Assembly (NCBI GenBank): GCA_023401925.1
Contig: JAEXDA010000043.1
Location: 434,001-498,000 of the forward strand
Source of the DNA: Bacillota bacterium
GTDB lineage: Bacteria; Bacillota; UBA4882; UBA8346
DNA length: 64,000 nt
Reading direction: 5' to 3'
The notes beneath the pieces were generated by a model. The model worked only from the letters and a program-made list of their open reading frames with translations, was not told the DNA's origin and made no database searches. How positions within the stretch are numbered: the first letter of the stretch is position 1; the number at the start of each line of letters is the position of its first letter. The position numbers were made by a program, and so were the translations under genes. Positions 42,561-50,718 of this stretch are shown here, piece after piece.

Positions 42561-43295
42561 ATGGTAAAAACTTATGATTATTCTCTCTCCAAAGAGAACT
42601 ATGTTCAAGGAATTTTTAATAGCATTGCCGCAAAATATGATCTTATGAACTTTTTCATGAGTTTCGGGATTCATTATTTATGGTGTAAACAACTACTTAA
42701 ACTCATCGACATCCCTAAGAACGGAATCATTTTAGATGCTTGTTGCGGTACGGGATTTATAACCCAACAACTGGCCCGAAGAACTGAACCGCAAATCAAA
42801 ATTATCGGCTTGGATTTTTCCGAAGCAATGCTCGGCATCGCCAAATCACGCCTGAACAACTATATTGCGACCGATAAAATTGAACTCATTCAAGCCAATG
42901 CCAGGGCAATACCCTTTCCGGATCATCGTTTCGATTGTGTTACAATCGCTTACGGACTTCGCAATTCCACCGATCCAAAGGCGCTTCTTAAAGAAATCAT
43001 GCGGGTAATCAAACCTGGCGGTCGGATAATTTCGTTGGAATTAGTAAATCCAAGCTCAATGGTTTTGAAATCCCTTTATAATGTTTACCTGCATTATTGG
43101 GTACCATCATTAGGAAAATTACTGGTTCACGACAGAGAAGCCTATCAATACCTTCATGAATCGATTTTTACGTTTATTGCTCACCATCAATTAACGGCTA
43201 TTTTTAAAGAAACGGGCTTCTTGAAGATTCGTTCCCGTCAATTGACACTGGGGATAGCGGCTATTCATACCGGTACAAAGCCTCTTTCCTCGTAA
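42561..43295 (+). CDS. menG: UbiE/MenG-type demethylmenaquinone methyltransferase
   Basis: I start at the ATG at 42561, four bases after GGTGA, giving 244 residues; the frame extends 39 codons upstream with a poor ribosome site. YVQGIFNSIAAKYDLMNFFM, the SAM motif ILDACCGTGFITQQLA (~57-72), FPDHRFDCVTIAYGLRNSTD (~112-131) and VIKPGGRIISLEL (~145-157) are diagnostic for UbiE/MenG. It would methylate demethylmenaquinone; no other menaquinone gene is nearby, so other polyprenyl or unrelated substrates remain possible. Confidence 0.85.
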   Translation: MVKTYDYSLSKENYVQGIFNSIAAKYDLMNFFMSFGIHYLWCKQLLKLIDIPKNGIILDACCGTGFITQQLARRTEPQIKIIGLDFSEAMLGIAKSRLNNYIATDKIELIQANARAIPFPDHRFDCVTIAYGLRNSTDPKALLKEIMRVIKPGGRIISLELVNPSSMVLKSLYNVYLHYWVPSLGKLLVHDREAYQYLHESIFTFIAHHQLTAIFKETGFLKIRSRQLTLGIAAIHTGTKPLSS

Positions 43296-43396
43296 AGATC
43301 ATGATTATCATGAGGGACTGAGATTAAAAAATATATCGTAATCTCTTTAATATTGATAGTGCTGATAGATTTTCAAAGCCATTCTTTTGTCCTGAA

Positions 43397-43424
43397 ACGG
43401 ATTTTGGCACTTGATCATAAACTA
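43397..43424 (+). promoter_or_regulatory. Sigma-K-like promoter of LysM gene 1
   Basis: ACGG (43397-43400), 15 bases, CATAAACTA (43416-43424). This fits a sigma-K pattern (AC near -35, CATAnnnTA at -10). The same ACGGATTTTGGCA box and spacing recur before the LysM gene at 46853. The ATG is 36 bases downstream. Confidence 0.55.
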
Positions 43425-43460
43425 TAAATAAACTCAATGAAATCAAGTGAGGTGGACTTC

Positions 43461-43871
43461 ATGTCGATGAATGACTTCCGGAGATTCCCAGATAGACGGG
43501 GCAGACCAGGGTATCCCTCACCATACTATCAATATCCTTATTACCCATATCCGTATGGACAACAATACCCTTATATGCAACCTATTCCTTACGGACAATG
43601 TCCATCCGGTCAATGTCCCTATCGTCAGCCTCAGCCTTATCCGTATCAACAACCATACCCATATACAGAACCTGCTCCATCGCCCCCATCAACCGGTACT
43701 TGTCCGGAAGGAACTCTTCCGTATACGGTACAATCCGGAGATACTTTGGAAAATATCGCCAGCAGGCTGGGTATTACCACCGACGCCATCACAGGGATAA
43801 ATCCCGGTATTAACTTTAGCGTCCCGCTTCAAACCGGGCAAGCCCTTTGTTTGCCTACGGAAAATGAATAA
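43461..43871 (+). CDS. Tyr/Pro-rich LysM protein 1 (probable spore coat)
   Basis: Start at the ATG at 43461 behind GAGGTGG, giving 136 residues. An N-terminal half of Tyr/Pro/Gln repeats (YPYYPYPYGQQYPYMQP, later YPYQQPYPY) is followed by one LysM domain (~86-130), PYTVQSGDTLENIASRLGIT, flanked by cysteines in GTCPEGTLP and QALCLP. No signal peptide is seen, as for many coat proteins made in the mother cell. LysM binds peptidoglycan or chitin-like glycans; tyrosines could be cross-linked in the coat. Function inferred from composition and promoter. Confidence 0.8.
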   Translation: MSMNDFRRFPDRRGRPGYPSPYYQYPYYPYPYGQQYPYMQPIPYGQCPSGQCPYRQPQPYPYQQPYPYTEPAPSPPSTGTCPEGTLPYTVQSGDTLENIASRLGITTDAITGINPGINFSVPLQTGQALCLPTENE

Positions 43872-43877
43872 ATGAAA

Positions 43878-43914
43878 AAAGACTATAGCGTTTGGGTATT
43901 GTGCTATAGTCTTT
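43878..43914. terminator. Terminator between LysM gene 1 and the subtilase
   Basis: AAAGACTATAGC (43878-43889) with GCTATAGTCTTT (43903-43914), T-rich on both outer sides, between convergent genes. Confidence 0.8.
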
Positions 43915-43936
43915 CTTTGAACTCACTAAAATCATA

Positions 43937-45319
43937 TCAGGATAATGTTTTGATTTCGGATAAAGCAAGCACTACTGCTTTATCCGCATTCAGCAAACCG
44001 TATCCATAATACGGACTAAATCCGGGAGTCCCAAGATGGGTTGCGGAACGGTGAATAATATCCGTCACCGCTTCGGGTGATAATGTTGGATTTACGGATT
44101 TGATGAGTGCTACAACTCCGGATACAAACGGTGTCGCCATTGAGGTTCCACTAAAATAAGTGTAGCCGGAGGGACCTTTTCCATCACTATAAGTGCTTAA
44201 AATATTGGAACCGGGAGCAACCACATCAAGTTTTTTACCGTAGTTGGAGTAATCCGCTTTTTTTAAGTTACGTTCAATTGCGCCTACAGTTATTACACCT
44301 TTGCAGTTACCCGGTGTATCAATGGGCCCGTTTTCGTTTCCTGCCGCCACCACTACATTAACTCCCCGGCTTGTTGCATAATTAATGGCATCCTGAAGGA
44401 CTTCACTGGTGCCCGGCCCGCCTAAACTCATATTAATGACTTGAGCGCCATGGTCAGTGGCATATTTGATACCTTCCACGATGTTCGCGTCATCACCGAT
44501 ACCTTCATCATCAAGTACCTTAATGGGCATGATTTTACTATTGGGGGCAATACCGCTGATGCCGGTGCCGTTGTTAGTTTGTCCAGCAATAATTCCGGCA
44601 ACGTGTGTCCCATGGCCTACAACATCATTGGTTGAATTTTTATCATCGGCTAAATCGATTCCCGGAATGGTTGCCTGTTTCAAGTCTTCATGGTTTATAT
44701 TAACGCCGGTATCAAGAACAGCCACGATTACATTTGATTTTTTAACCAGATTTGCTTTATCCCAAGCCAAGTCAGCCCGAATCATTTGATTCCCCCATTG
44801 GAATGCATAGTAGGGATCATTGGGGACGGATTTAGCTTTTACCACATAATTAGGTTCAACATATTCAACATTTGGATTTTGGCTTAATTCCCGCATTGCC
44901 TTAAAATAGGATTGGTCACTCGGCAATTGGAGTAAATGCAAACCCGCATTTTTATTTAACTCTTTAATCTGAGCGGTGTATTTCCTGACTATATGCTCAC
45001 GTAAAAGAGTTTCTTGTTTCAAAGTGGAATCCTTATATTTAACAATAAACTCTTTCGGTACGATTTGACCGTGATTGATTATGTTACGGGTATGAACGGT
45101 CCCGAAATAATAATCATTATTTTTCTTTAAGAGCACCCGCTTCGAACGTTCGTCTTGAGCTACTATTGTGGCAGATTTAAAATCTTTATTTGCCGAAATA
45201 CCCTTCATATCTTTACTATTGGATGCCGCCGCAATACCGGGTAAAAAGACAAAAAGAAATAGTAAAAGAGTAAGCCATAATCGATTCATCCGAAGACTAT
45301 TTCTACGAGTAGGACGCAT
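43937..45319 (-). CDS. Subtilisin-like serine protease (S8) with propeptide
   Basis: 460 residues. Signal peptide (~11-33), I9 propeptide (~84-163, EFIVKYKD to VEYVEPNYVVK) and an S8 catalytic domain with Asp in VIVAVLDTGVN (~200), His in GHGTHVAGIIAGQ (~237), the oxyanion Asn in VVAAGNENG (~328) and Ser in FSGTSMATPFVSGVVAL (~402). All catalytic residues are present. ATG start with GGAGG six bases upstream. It is embedded among LysM coat-type genes and may process coat proteins or act in germination (CspB/YabG-like roles), which is inference. Confidence 0.9.
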   Translation of the reverse strand: MRPTRRNSLRMNRLWLTLLLFLFVFLPGIAAASNSKDMKGISANKDFKSATIVAQDERSKRVLLKKNNDYYFGTVHTRNIINHGQIVPKEFIVKYKDSTLKQETLLREHIVRKYTAQIKELNKNAGLHLLQLPSDQSYFKAMRELSQNPNVEYVEPNYVVKAKSVPNDPYYAFQWGNQMIRADLAWDKANLVKKSNVIVAVLDTGVNINHEDLKQATIPGIDLADDKNSTNDVVGHGTHVAGIIAGQTNNGTGISGIAPNSKIMPIKVLDDEGIGDDANIVEGIKYATDHGAQVINMSLGGPGTSEVLQDAINYATSRGVNVVVAAGNENGPIDTPGNCKGVITVGAIERNLKKADYSNYGKKLDVVAPGSNILSTYSDGKGPSGYTYFSGTSMATPFVSGVVALIKSVNPTLSPEAVTDIIHRSATHLGTPGFSPYYGYGLLNADKAVVLALSEIKTLS

Positions 45320-45489
45320 GATGAACCTCCAATTGATAGTTTATCTGATACGAAACTTCCATTTGATTATATCAACTCAACATAATCCAAACTAGTTGTA
45401 GTTATTAGCATGGCTTAAGTAAATTTCCAGATAGGGAAATTTTTTATTCATGAAGTAAATGATTTCAAAATATGTGACATTGTCTTAAT

Positions 45490-45518
45490 GCGGAAAAACG
45501 GCCTGAATTCATATCCTA
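45490..45518 (+). promoter_or_regulatory. Sigma-K-like promoter of LysM gene 2
   Basis: GCGG (45490-45493), 16 bases, CATATCCTA (45510-45518), a match to CATAnnnTA. The ATG lies 40 bases downstream. Confidence 0.45.
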
Positions 45519-45557
45519 TAGTATAAATTCATAGACAAATAGCCGAGGTGAAGAAAT

Positions 45558-45956
45558 ATGTCTTGGAATGAATCAGACTTTTTTGAATATGTTGTCCAAT
45601 CAGGGGATACTCTTTGGGATTTGGCCGATGAATTCGAATTATCAGTGGATGATATTATTGAAGCCAATAGCGATTTGGATCCGACCAATTTAATGGTCGG
45701 ACAGACCGTTTTGATACCGGATGATTCGGAATTGGATGCCTCTCAACGCCCTGGAGATAGAAGACCCAGACCGAGGGAACCATATAGAAGATACCGTCCC
45801 TATGAATGCCGTCGTCCATATATCGTTCGCCCGGGTGATACCGTATACCGGATATCTTACCGTTTTGGAATACCAGTACGATCCATTATGAATTATAATC
45901 CCTATATTAATTTCAATTATCCCTTACAAATTGGCCAGACGATTTGCCTGCCATAA
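45558..45956 (+). CDS. Double-LysM protein 2 with Arg/Tyr-rich linker
   Basis: 132 residues, no signal peptide. LysM 1 at ~10-54 (YVVQSGDTLWDLADEFELS ... VGQTVLIP), an Arg/Pro/Tyr linker (~60-84), and LysM 2 at ~88-132 (YIVRPGDTVYRISYRFGIP) bracketed by Cys in YECRRPY and TICLP. GAGGTG precedes the ATG. Resembles SafA/SpoVID-associated coat proteins only in domain type. Probable spore-envelope protein. Confidence 0.82.
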   Translation: MSWNESDFFEYVVQSGDTLWDLADEFELSVDDIIEANSDLDPTNLMVGQTVLIPDDSELDASQRPGDRRPRPREPYRRYRPYECRRPYIVRPGDTVYRISYRFGIPVRSIMNYNPYINFNYPLQIGQTICLP

Positions 45957-45982
45957 AAACAAACGTGATCGACTTAAATACG

Positions 45983-46017
45983 AAAGACTGTGGTTTTATA
46001 TTTTTCCACAGTCTTTT
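45983..46017 (+). terminator. Terminator after LysM gene 2
   Basis: AAAGACTGTGG (45983-45993) with CCACAGTCTTTT (46006-46017), 12-base loop, T-run at the end. Confidence 0.8.
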
Positions 46018-46090
46018 ACTTTGCAAGATGTTGATTGTTTTGGGTGAAATAATATTTTTTATGATTTTTAAATTATGCAATTGTCATATT

Positions 46091-46118
46091 GCGGATGATT
46101 GCAATGTTTCATAGGATG
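46091..46118 (+). promoter_or_regulatory. Possible sigma-K-like promoter of LysM gene 3
   Basis: GCGG (46091-46094), 15 bases, CATAGGATG (46110-46118); the -10 deviates at its last base from CATAnnnTA. Included because of the same layout as the three sister genes. Confidence 0.35.
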
Positions 46119-46160
46119 TAGTATTAAAGCATGAGAACTAGAATAAACGAGGTGATTTAT

Positions 46161-46721
46161 TTGTCCTTTGATAATGATTCCAAACTGTTTCAATATGGCA
46201 TTCAACCGGGAGATAATATCGAAGAATTAGTCAACCGCTATCAAGTAACGGGCGAAGCTATTCAAGCAGCCAACCCCGGCACAGATATCTATAATCTGCA
46301 AATTGGATCGATTATTTCAATACCGGCTGACCCTGCACTGGCCATTCGTCAGACCGGACCTTCACGCAGACCGGAAAGTGGACCTGGCCGCGGCCCGGAA
46401 CGAGGTCCGGAGAGAGGTCCAGGCGGAAGGCCAGAGCGTGGGCCGGGACGCGGCCCGGAATCTTTTCGCCCTCGTAGGCCTTATCGGCCTTATCGTCCGT
46501 ATAGGCCGTACTACCGTCCATATCGGCCGTATTATCCTTACGAGCCGTATCCAACATGCCCTGCAGGATCTAGGCCTTATACAATTCAACCGGGTGATTC
46601 TCTTTATCTTATATCCGACAGGTTTGGGCTTTCGCCGGAAGAAATTATTAATTACAATCCATATCTTAATTTGAGAGGCCCGCTTCCAGTCGGGGAATTA
46701 ATTTGTCTACCGGTTTATTAA
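46161..46721 (+). CDS. Double-LysM protein 3 with Arg-Gly-Pro-Glu repeats
   Basis: Start at the TTG at 46161, six bases after GAGGTG, giving 186 residues. LysM 1 at ~9-53 is diverged (GIQPGDNIEELVNRYQVT), then a low-complexity linker (~62-102) of RGPE and RGPG units, a YRPYRPY tract (~106-130), and LysM 2 (~139-184, YTIQPGDSLYLISDRFGLS) flanked by Cys in PTCPAGS and ELICLP. Strongly basic. No signal peptide. The repeats suggest slippage-driven length variation. Probable coat or exosporium protein. Confidence 0.82.
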   Translation: MSFDNDSKLFQYGIQPGDNIEELVNRYQVTGEAIQAANPGTDIYNLQIGSIISIPADPALAIRQTGPSRRPESGPGRGPERGPERGPGGRPERGPGRGPESFRPRRPYRPYRPYRPYYRPYRPYYPYEPYPTCPAGSRPYTIQPGDSLYLISDRFGLSPEEIINYNPYLNLRGPLPVGELICLPVY

Positions 46722-46795
46722 TGGATATCAAAGGCCTGGAAGCCAGTTGGCAAAAAGGTTAAAAGAAAATCATTAACTTATGCCTTTATCATAAA

Positions 46796-46823
46796 ACGGA
46801 TTTTGGCATAATTCCATAAAATA
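46796..46823 (+). promoter_or_regulatory. Sigma-K-like promoter of LysM gene 4
   Basis: ACGG (46796-46799), 15 bases beginning ATTTTGGCATA, CATAAAATA (46815-46823). Nearly the same as the box at 43397-43424 in sequence and spacing. Confidence 0.55.
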
Positions 46824-46852
46824 GACTATTAAAGCAAGCGAGGTGAATCCCA

Positions 46853-47305
46853 ATGTCAATGAATCAAGAACCTAGTGCCATTCAATATACCGTTCAACCC
46901 GGTGACACCCTCTGGGAGCTGGCAAATGAATACCAAACTACCATTGAAGATATTATGGAAGCCAATCCGGGAATTGACCCTGATAATTTAGAAGTGGGGC
47001 AAGTGATCATGTTGGATGATCCGGAACTTTCCATTCAACAACCCAGACCGGGCAGACCGTATAGAAGACCTTACCGTCCTTACAGGCCCTATTATTATCG
47101 TCCATACCGCCCTTATCGCCCTTATTATCCGTATTCCGGCACTTGCCCAGCTGGATCCGGACCTTACACCGTTGTCCCGGGGGATAATTTGTACAATATT
47201 GCCAATCGTTTTGGGGTATCCGTCGATGCCATTATCGCCATGAATCCTTACGTCAATTTTGGTTTAGCTCTTCCAGTAGGACAATTTCTTTGCATTCCAT
47301 ATTAA
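46853..47305 (+). CDS. Double-LysM protein 4 with Tyr/Arg/Pro linker
   Basis: 150 residues, no signal peptide. LysM 1 (~11-55, YTVQPGDTLWELANEYQTT), linker of YRPYRPY units (~65-95), and LysM 2 (~104-150, YTVVPGDNLYNIANRFGVS) bracketed by Cys in GTCPAGS and FLCIP. GAGGTG precedes the ATG. Closest sibling of the proteins at 45558 and 46161 in arrangement; the set is probably produced late in the mother cell. Confidence 0.83.
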   Translation: MSMNQEPSAIQYTVQPGDTLWELANEYQTTIEDIMEANPGIDPDNLEVGQVIMLDDPELSIQQPRPGRPYRRPYRPYRPYYYRPYRPYRPYYPYSGTCPAGSGPYTVVPGDNLYNIANRFGVSVDAIIAMNPYVNFGLALPVGQFLCIPY

Positions 47306-47331
47306 TCGAATTTTTCTCTAGCGAGAATCAA

Positions 47332-47373
47332 GAGGGGCTGTCTCAGAAGTAAATTGAGACAGCCCCTTTTTTT
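47332..47373 (+). terminator. Terminator after LysM gene 4
   Basis: AGGGGCTGTCTCA (47333-47345) with TGAGACAGCCCCT (47355-47367) and a T7 tail. It marks the border between the LysM cluster and the glycan locus. Confidence 0.85.
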
Positions 47374-47500
47374 ATTGCGCAAGAAAATCTCCATTCCTTT
47401 TTTCCGGTGTATTGATGATATAAGCGCAACGCAGTTAGACAAAGCGTAACATAGTATATCTGAGGAAAAACTGTGGTTTTTATAGAAAGGTATTGGAAAA

Positions 47501-48439
47501 ATGGCTCCGCAAAAAGTTTTAGTTCTTGGAGTTACCGGTATGTTAGGTCATACATTGTTCCATCAATTCGCTCATGATGATAATTTTGATGTTTTTGGAA
47601 CCGTCAGGGTTCCCTTGGAGGAGCTTCGAGAATTTTTCCCGGCAGAATATTGTTCAAAAATAGTTACTCCGGTTTGCGGAGAAGATCTTGAATCTCTTAT
47701 CATTTGTTTGGCAAAAATCAAACCCCATATTGTGATGAATTGTATTGGAATGATTAAACAACTGCCTTCAGCCGGTGACGTCGTGAAAACAATCACGATG
47801 AATGCTTTATTGCCTCACCAGCTGGCCACGATTTGCAGGGCAATGGGTGCTAAACTTATCCATATCAGTACTGACTGCGTTTTTAGTGGAAACACAGGCA
47901 ATTATCTTGAGAGTGATATTCCCGATCCAAACGATCTCTATGGGCGGACTAAATTACTGGGCGAAGTTAATAATGAAAATTGTTTAACCCTTCGTACTTC
48001 CATTATTGGCCATGAACTCAAAAGTTCTTATGGTCTTTTGGAGTGGTTTTTATCGCAAAAGAATAAGATCAAAGGTTTTACTCGCGCAATTTACAGCGGC
48101 CTTCCAACCATTGAATTGGCCAGGGTGATTCGAGAGTTTGTGTTCCCTGGCTTTGTATCGGATAATCCAATTCTTCACGGCCTATATCAGGTATCCGGCG
48201 AACCCATTTCCAAGTACGACTTGTTGCGAAAAATCGCAGAAATATACCAAAAGTCGATTGAAGTCGAACCGGATGACACCATCCATATCAATCGTTCGTT
48301 GAACTCAAGCCGTTTCCAAAAGATTACCGGTTATACTCCTTCGCCTTGGCAGGAACTCATTGAAAAGATGCACCAAGATTTTATCAAAGCCCCACATTAT
48401 CAAAATAAGATGGCCCTAAGGAGTGACCTCGATGACTAA
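47501..48439 (+). CDS. RmlD-like SDR reductase, nucleotide-sugar 4-reductase
   Basis: 312 residues. Rossmann start VLVLGVTGMLGHTLFHQF (GxxGxxG, ~8-14), HISTDCVFSGNTGNYLE (~121-137) and the catalytic YGRTKLLGE (YxxxK, ~146-154). RmlD-family enzymes reduce 4-keto sugars. With the next two genes it fits WbvB-WbvR-WbvD-type synthesis of UDP-N-acetyl-L-rhamnosamine/quinovosamine; the lack of a C-terminal cupin argues against FnlB/CapF for FucNAc. It overlaps the next gene by eight bases. Confidence 0.82.
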   Translation: MAPQKVLVLGVTGMLGHTLFHQFAHDDNFDVFGTVRVPLEELREFFPAEYCSKIVTPVCGEDLESLIICLAKIKPHIVMNCIGMIKQLPSAGDVVKTITMNALLPHQLATICRAMGAKLIHISTDCVFSGNTGNYLESDIPDPNDLYGRTKLLGEVNNENCLTLRTSIIGHELKSSYGLLEWFLSQKNKIKGFTRAIYSGLPTIELARVIREFVFPGFVSDNPILHGLYQVSGEPISKYDLLRKIAEIYQKSIEVEPDDTIHINRSLNSSRFQKITGYTPSPWQELIEKMHQDFIKAPHYQNKMALRSDLDD

Positions 48440-49496
48440 ATTCACTGATAAAGTAATTGTGATTACCGGCGGTACCGGTTCTTTGGGAAAAGTGTTGACG
48501 AGACGGCTGCTTCAAAATACAAAATCCGCACCCAGAAAAATCATAATTTTTTCCCGTGATGAAGCAAAACAACATCAAATGAGAGTTGAATATCAACATC
48601 AAATCAAAGCAACCGAAGAAGTCATTTATGATAATTTTGAACGTTTGATTCAGTTTCATATCGGTGATATCCGAAATTATCATTCCGTATGTTCCGTTTT
48701 GAAAGAAGCTGATATTGTTGTGAATGCTGCCGCCTTAAAACAAGTGCCCTCTTGCGAGTATTTTCCTTTTGAAGCGGTTCAAACTAACATCATTGGTGTT
48801 GAAAACATTGTCCGGGCAATCGTGGAACAAGACTTAAATATTGAAACTGTCGTCGGTGTTTCGACCGACAAGGCCTGTAAGCCTGTAAATACAATGGGAA
48901 TGACGAAGGCTATTCAAGAACGTATTTTGACCGTAGCGAATATTTATGCTCCAAAAACCCGGTTTATTTGTGTTCGTTATGGAAATGTTTTAGCTTCCAG
49001 AGGATCAGTGATCCCTTTATTTCATGAACAAATTAAAATCGGCGGACCGCTAACCATCACTACTCCTGAGATGACCCGATTTCTTTTGCCATTAGAGAGA
49101 GCCGTTGATACCATTTTGGAAGCAATTCAAAGGGCTCAGTGTGGTGAAATTTATATACCAAAAGTACCTGCTGCACGTATTTTAGATGTCGCAAAAGTAT
49201 TAATCGGCGAGAGTAACATCGAAATTCAAATTACCGGGATTCGCCCCGGCGAGAAAGTTCATGAAATTTTAGTTTCTCCAGAAGAAGGGTGGCACACTTT
49301 TGAAAGAGGAGATTATTATGCAATTCAACCCATGCTTCCTGAATTGAAAAGGAATTCTGACCTAGGGCAACCACTGGGGTATGCTTATAGTTCCGGTGAT
49401 TGTTTGATGACATTAGAGGAAACCAAACAACTGTTAACCCGGTATCAACTGCTAAATCATCATGAGTTTTCCAATGAAGGAGACTATTTACGCTAA
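48432..49496 (+). CDS. UDP-GlcNAc 4,6-dehydratase, FnlA/CapE/WbjB-like
   Basis: Start at the ATG at 48432, eight bases after AAGGAG, giving 354 residues. VIVITGGTGSLGKVLTRRLL (~8-27) binds NADP; VGVSTDKACKPVNTMGMTKA (~140-159) has Met in place of the SDR tyrosine with the paired lysine, a mark of inverting 4,6-dehydratases of the FlaA1/CapE group. ITGIRPGEKVHEILVSPEE (~263-281) is the C-terminal signature. First step from UDP-GlcNAc to a 6-deoxy-L-hexosamine. Between the reductase and the 2-epimerase genes, overlapping both. Confidence 0.88.
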   Translation: MTKFTDKVIVITGGTGSLGKVLTRRLLQNTKSAPRKIIIFSRDEAKQHQMRVEYQHQIKATEEVIYDNFERLIQFHIGDIRNYHSVCSVLKEADIVVNAAALKQVPSCEYFPFEAVQTNIIGVENIVRAIVEQDLNIETVVGVSTDKACKPVNTMGMTKAIQERILTVANIYAPKTRFICVRYGNVLASRGSVIPLFHEQIKIGGPLTITTPEMTRFLLPLERAVDTILEAIQRAQCGEIYIPKVPAARILDVAKVLIGESNIEIQITGIRPGEKVHEILVSPEEGWHTFERGDYYAIQPMLPELKRNSDLGQPLGYAYSSGDCLMTLEETKQLLTRYQLLNHHEFSNEGDYLR

Positions 49497-50587
49497 TGAA
49501 AATCATGACGATTTTAGGTACCCGGCCGGAAATCATACGCTTAAGCAGAATTATCCCTTTACTCGATCAATATTGCAAGCAGATATTGGTCCATACCGGA
49601 CAGAATTTTGATTACACACTAAATGAAGTATTCTTTCAGGAATTGGGACTCCGTACCCCCGATTACCTTTTCAATTGTAAATCCCAATACTCTTTTCAGG
49701 AAATTGGAACCATTCTGGCGGAATGCGAACAAGCAATCATCAAAGAGCATCCGGAGCGGTTCTTAATTCTTGGCGATACCAACAGCGCTCTCTCCGCTAT
49801 TGTTGCAAAACGATATGAGATACCGGTTTTCCATATGGAAGCCGGAAACCGTTGCTATGATGACCGGGTCCCTGAAGAAGTAAACAGGAGGGTTATCGAT
49901 CATGCCAGTGATATTCTGATGCCTTATACAGAAAGAAGCCGGGCCAATCTTTTGCGTGAAGGTATTGAGGGTCAAAGAATTTATGTAACCGGCAACCCAA
50001 TTTGGGAAGTCTTACAATATTATAAACCGCAAATCAATAGTAGTAACGCATTAAAAAATTTGGGTTTGATATCCAAAAAATATTTTTTGGTGACTTTACA
50101 CCGGGCTGAAAATGTTGATCAAGAAAAACGCCTTTCTCTGTTTATCGAGGCGTTGCATCGACTTTACCGGGAATTTCAACTGCCGATAGTATGCAGTGTG
50201 CATCCGCGAACCCGTTCTCAGCTTATCAAAAATAATCAATCCCTTGAGAAAGAAGGAATCATTGCAGTTAAACCATTGGGTTTTTTTGATTTTATCAATC
50301 TTGAAAAAAATGCCGCCTGTGTTTTAAGCGACAGCGGTACAGTTCAAGAAGAATGTTGTATTTTTCGGATCCCCAATGTTACCCTGCGGGATGTCACGGA
50401 ACGTCCGGAAACCATTGAAGTTGGCAGTAATGTAATCAGCGGTTGTCAACCTTCCAAAATAGCCGACGCAACCAATTTAGCCATGAATACCAATCTTTCC
50501 TGGGATGCGCCACCGGAATATCTTCTGAATGATGTAAGTCGAGCCGTTATAAAAATTATACTGGGTGAATATAAAAACAGAACATAG
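49496..50587 (+). CDS. UDP-GlcNAc 2-epimerase family, WbjD/FnlC-like
   Basis: 363 residues. MTILGTRPEIIRLSRIIPLL at the start, HTGQNFDYTLNEVFFQELGL (~34-53), HMEAGNRCYDDRVPEEVNRR (~116-135) and CVLSDSGTVQEECCIF (~283-298) are 2-epimerase motifs. In the FnlA-FnlB-FnlC and Wbv pathways it inverts C2 to give the UDP-L-amino-sugar. Start overlaps the dehydratase stop as TAATG. Last gene of a three-gene cassette. Confidence 0.88.
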   Translation: MKIMTILGTRPEIIRLSRIIPLLDQYCKQILVHTGQNFDYTLNEVFFQELGLRTPDYLFNCKSQYSFQEIGTILAECEQAIIKEHPERFLILGDTNSALSAIVAKRYEIPVFHMEAGNRCYDDRVPEEVNRRVIDHASDILMPYTERSRANLLREGIEGQRIYVTGNPIWEVLQYYKPQINSSNALKNLGLISKKYFLVTLHRAENVDQEKRLSLFIEALHRLYREFQLPIVCSVHPRTRSQLIKNNQSLEKEGIIAVKPLGFFDFINLEKNAACVLSDSGTVQEECCIFRIPNVTLRDVTERPETIEVGSNVISGCQPSKIADATNLAMNTNLSWDAPPEYLLNDVSRAVIKIILGEYKNRT

Positions 50588-50652
50588 CTTGGGTTTAATT
50601 TTTCCAAATTCAATTTTCAATAAAATGCGAACCGAAAATGCACATCTTCCAC

Positions 50653-50683
50653 AAAAAAATCTACCGGATTTTTAGCCGGTAGA
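50653..50683 (-). terminator. Terminator of the SPOCS-like gene
   Basis: CTACCGG (50661-50667) with CCGGTAG (50676-50682), then ATTTTTTT on the minus strand. Confidence 0.75.
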
Positions 50684-50718
50684 GCTCTATAAATTCTCGT
50701 TATTTCCTCAATGATAAA

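Noticed and set aside
43300..43320. CATGAT-T-ATCATG palindrome after menG as terminator
   Set aside because: No U-run follows and the stem is AT-rich and short.
43471..43813. Two further ORFs over LysM gene 1
   Set aside because: Alternative frames of the Tyr/Pro repeats; no ribosome site.
44457..44789. 110-codon plus-strand ORF
   Set aside because: Antisense to the subtilase catalytic domain; no independent support.
46370..46550. CRISPR array
   Set aside because: The repeats are short, contiguous and coding; there are no spacers or cas genes.
46303..46674. 123-codon plus-strand ORF in LysM gene 3
   Set aside because: Shifted frame of the repetitive RGPE/YRPY region; the LysM frame explains the sequence.
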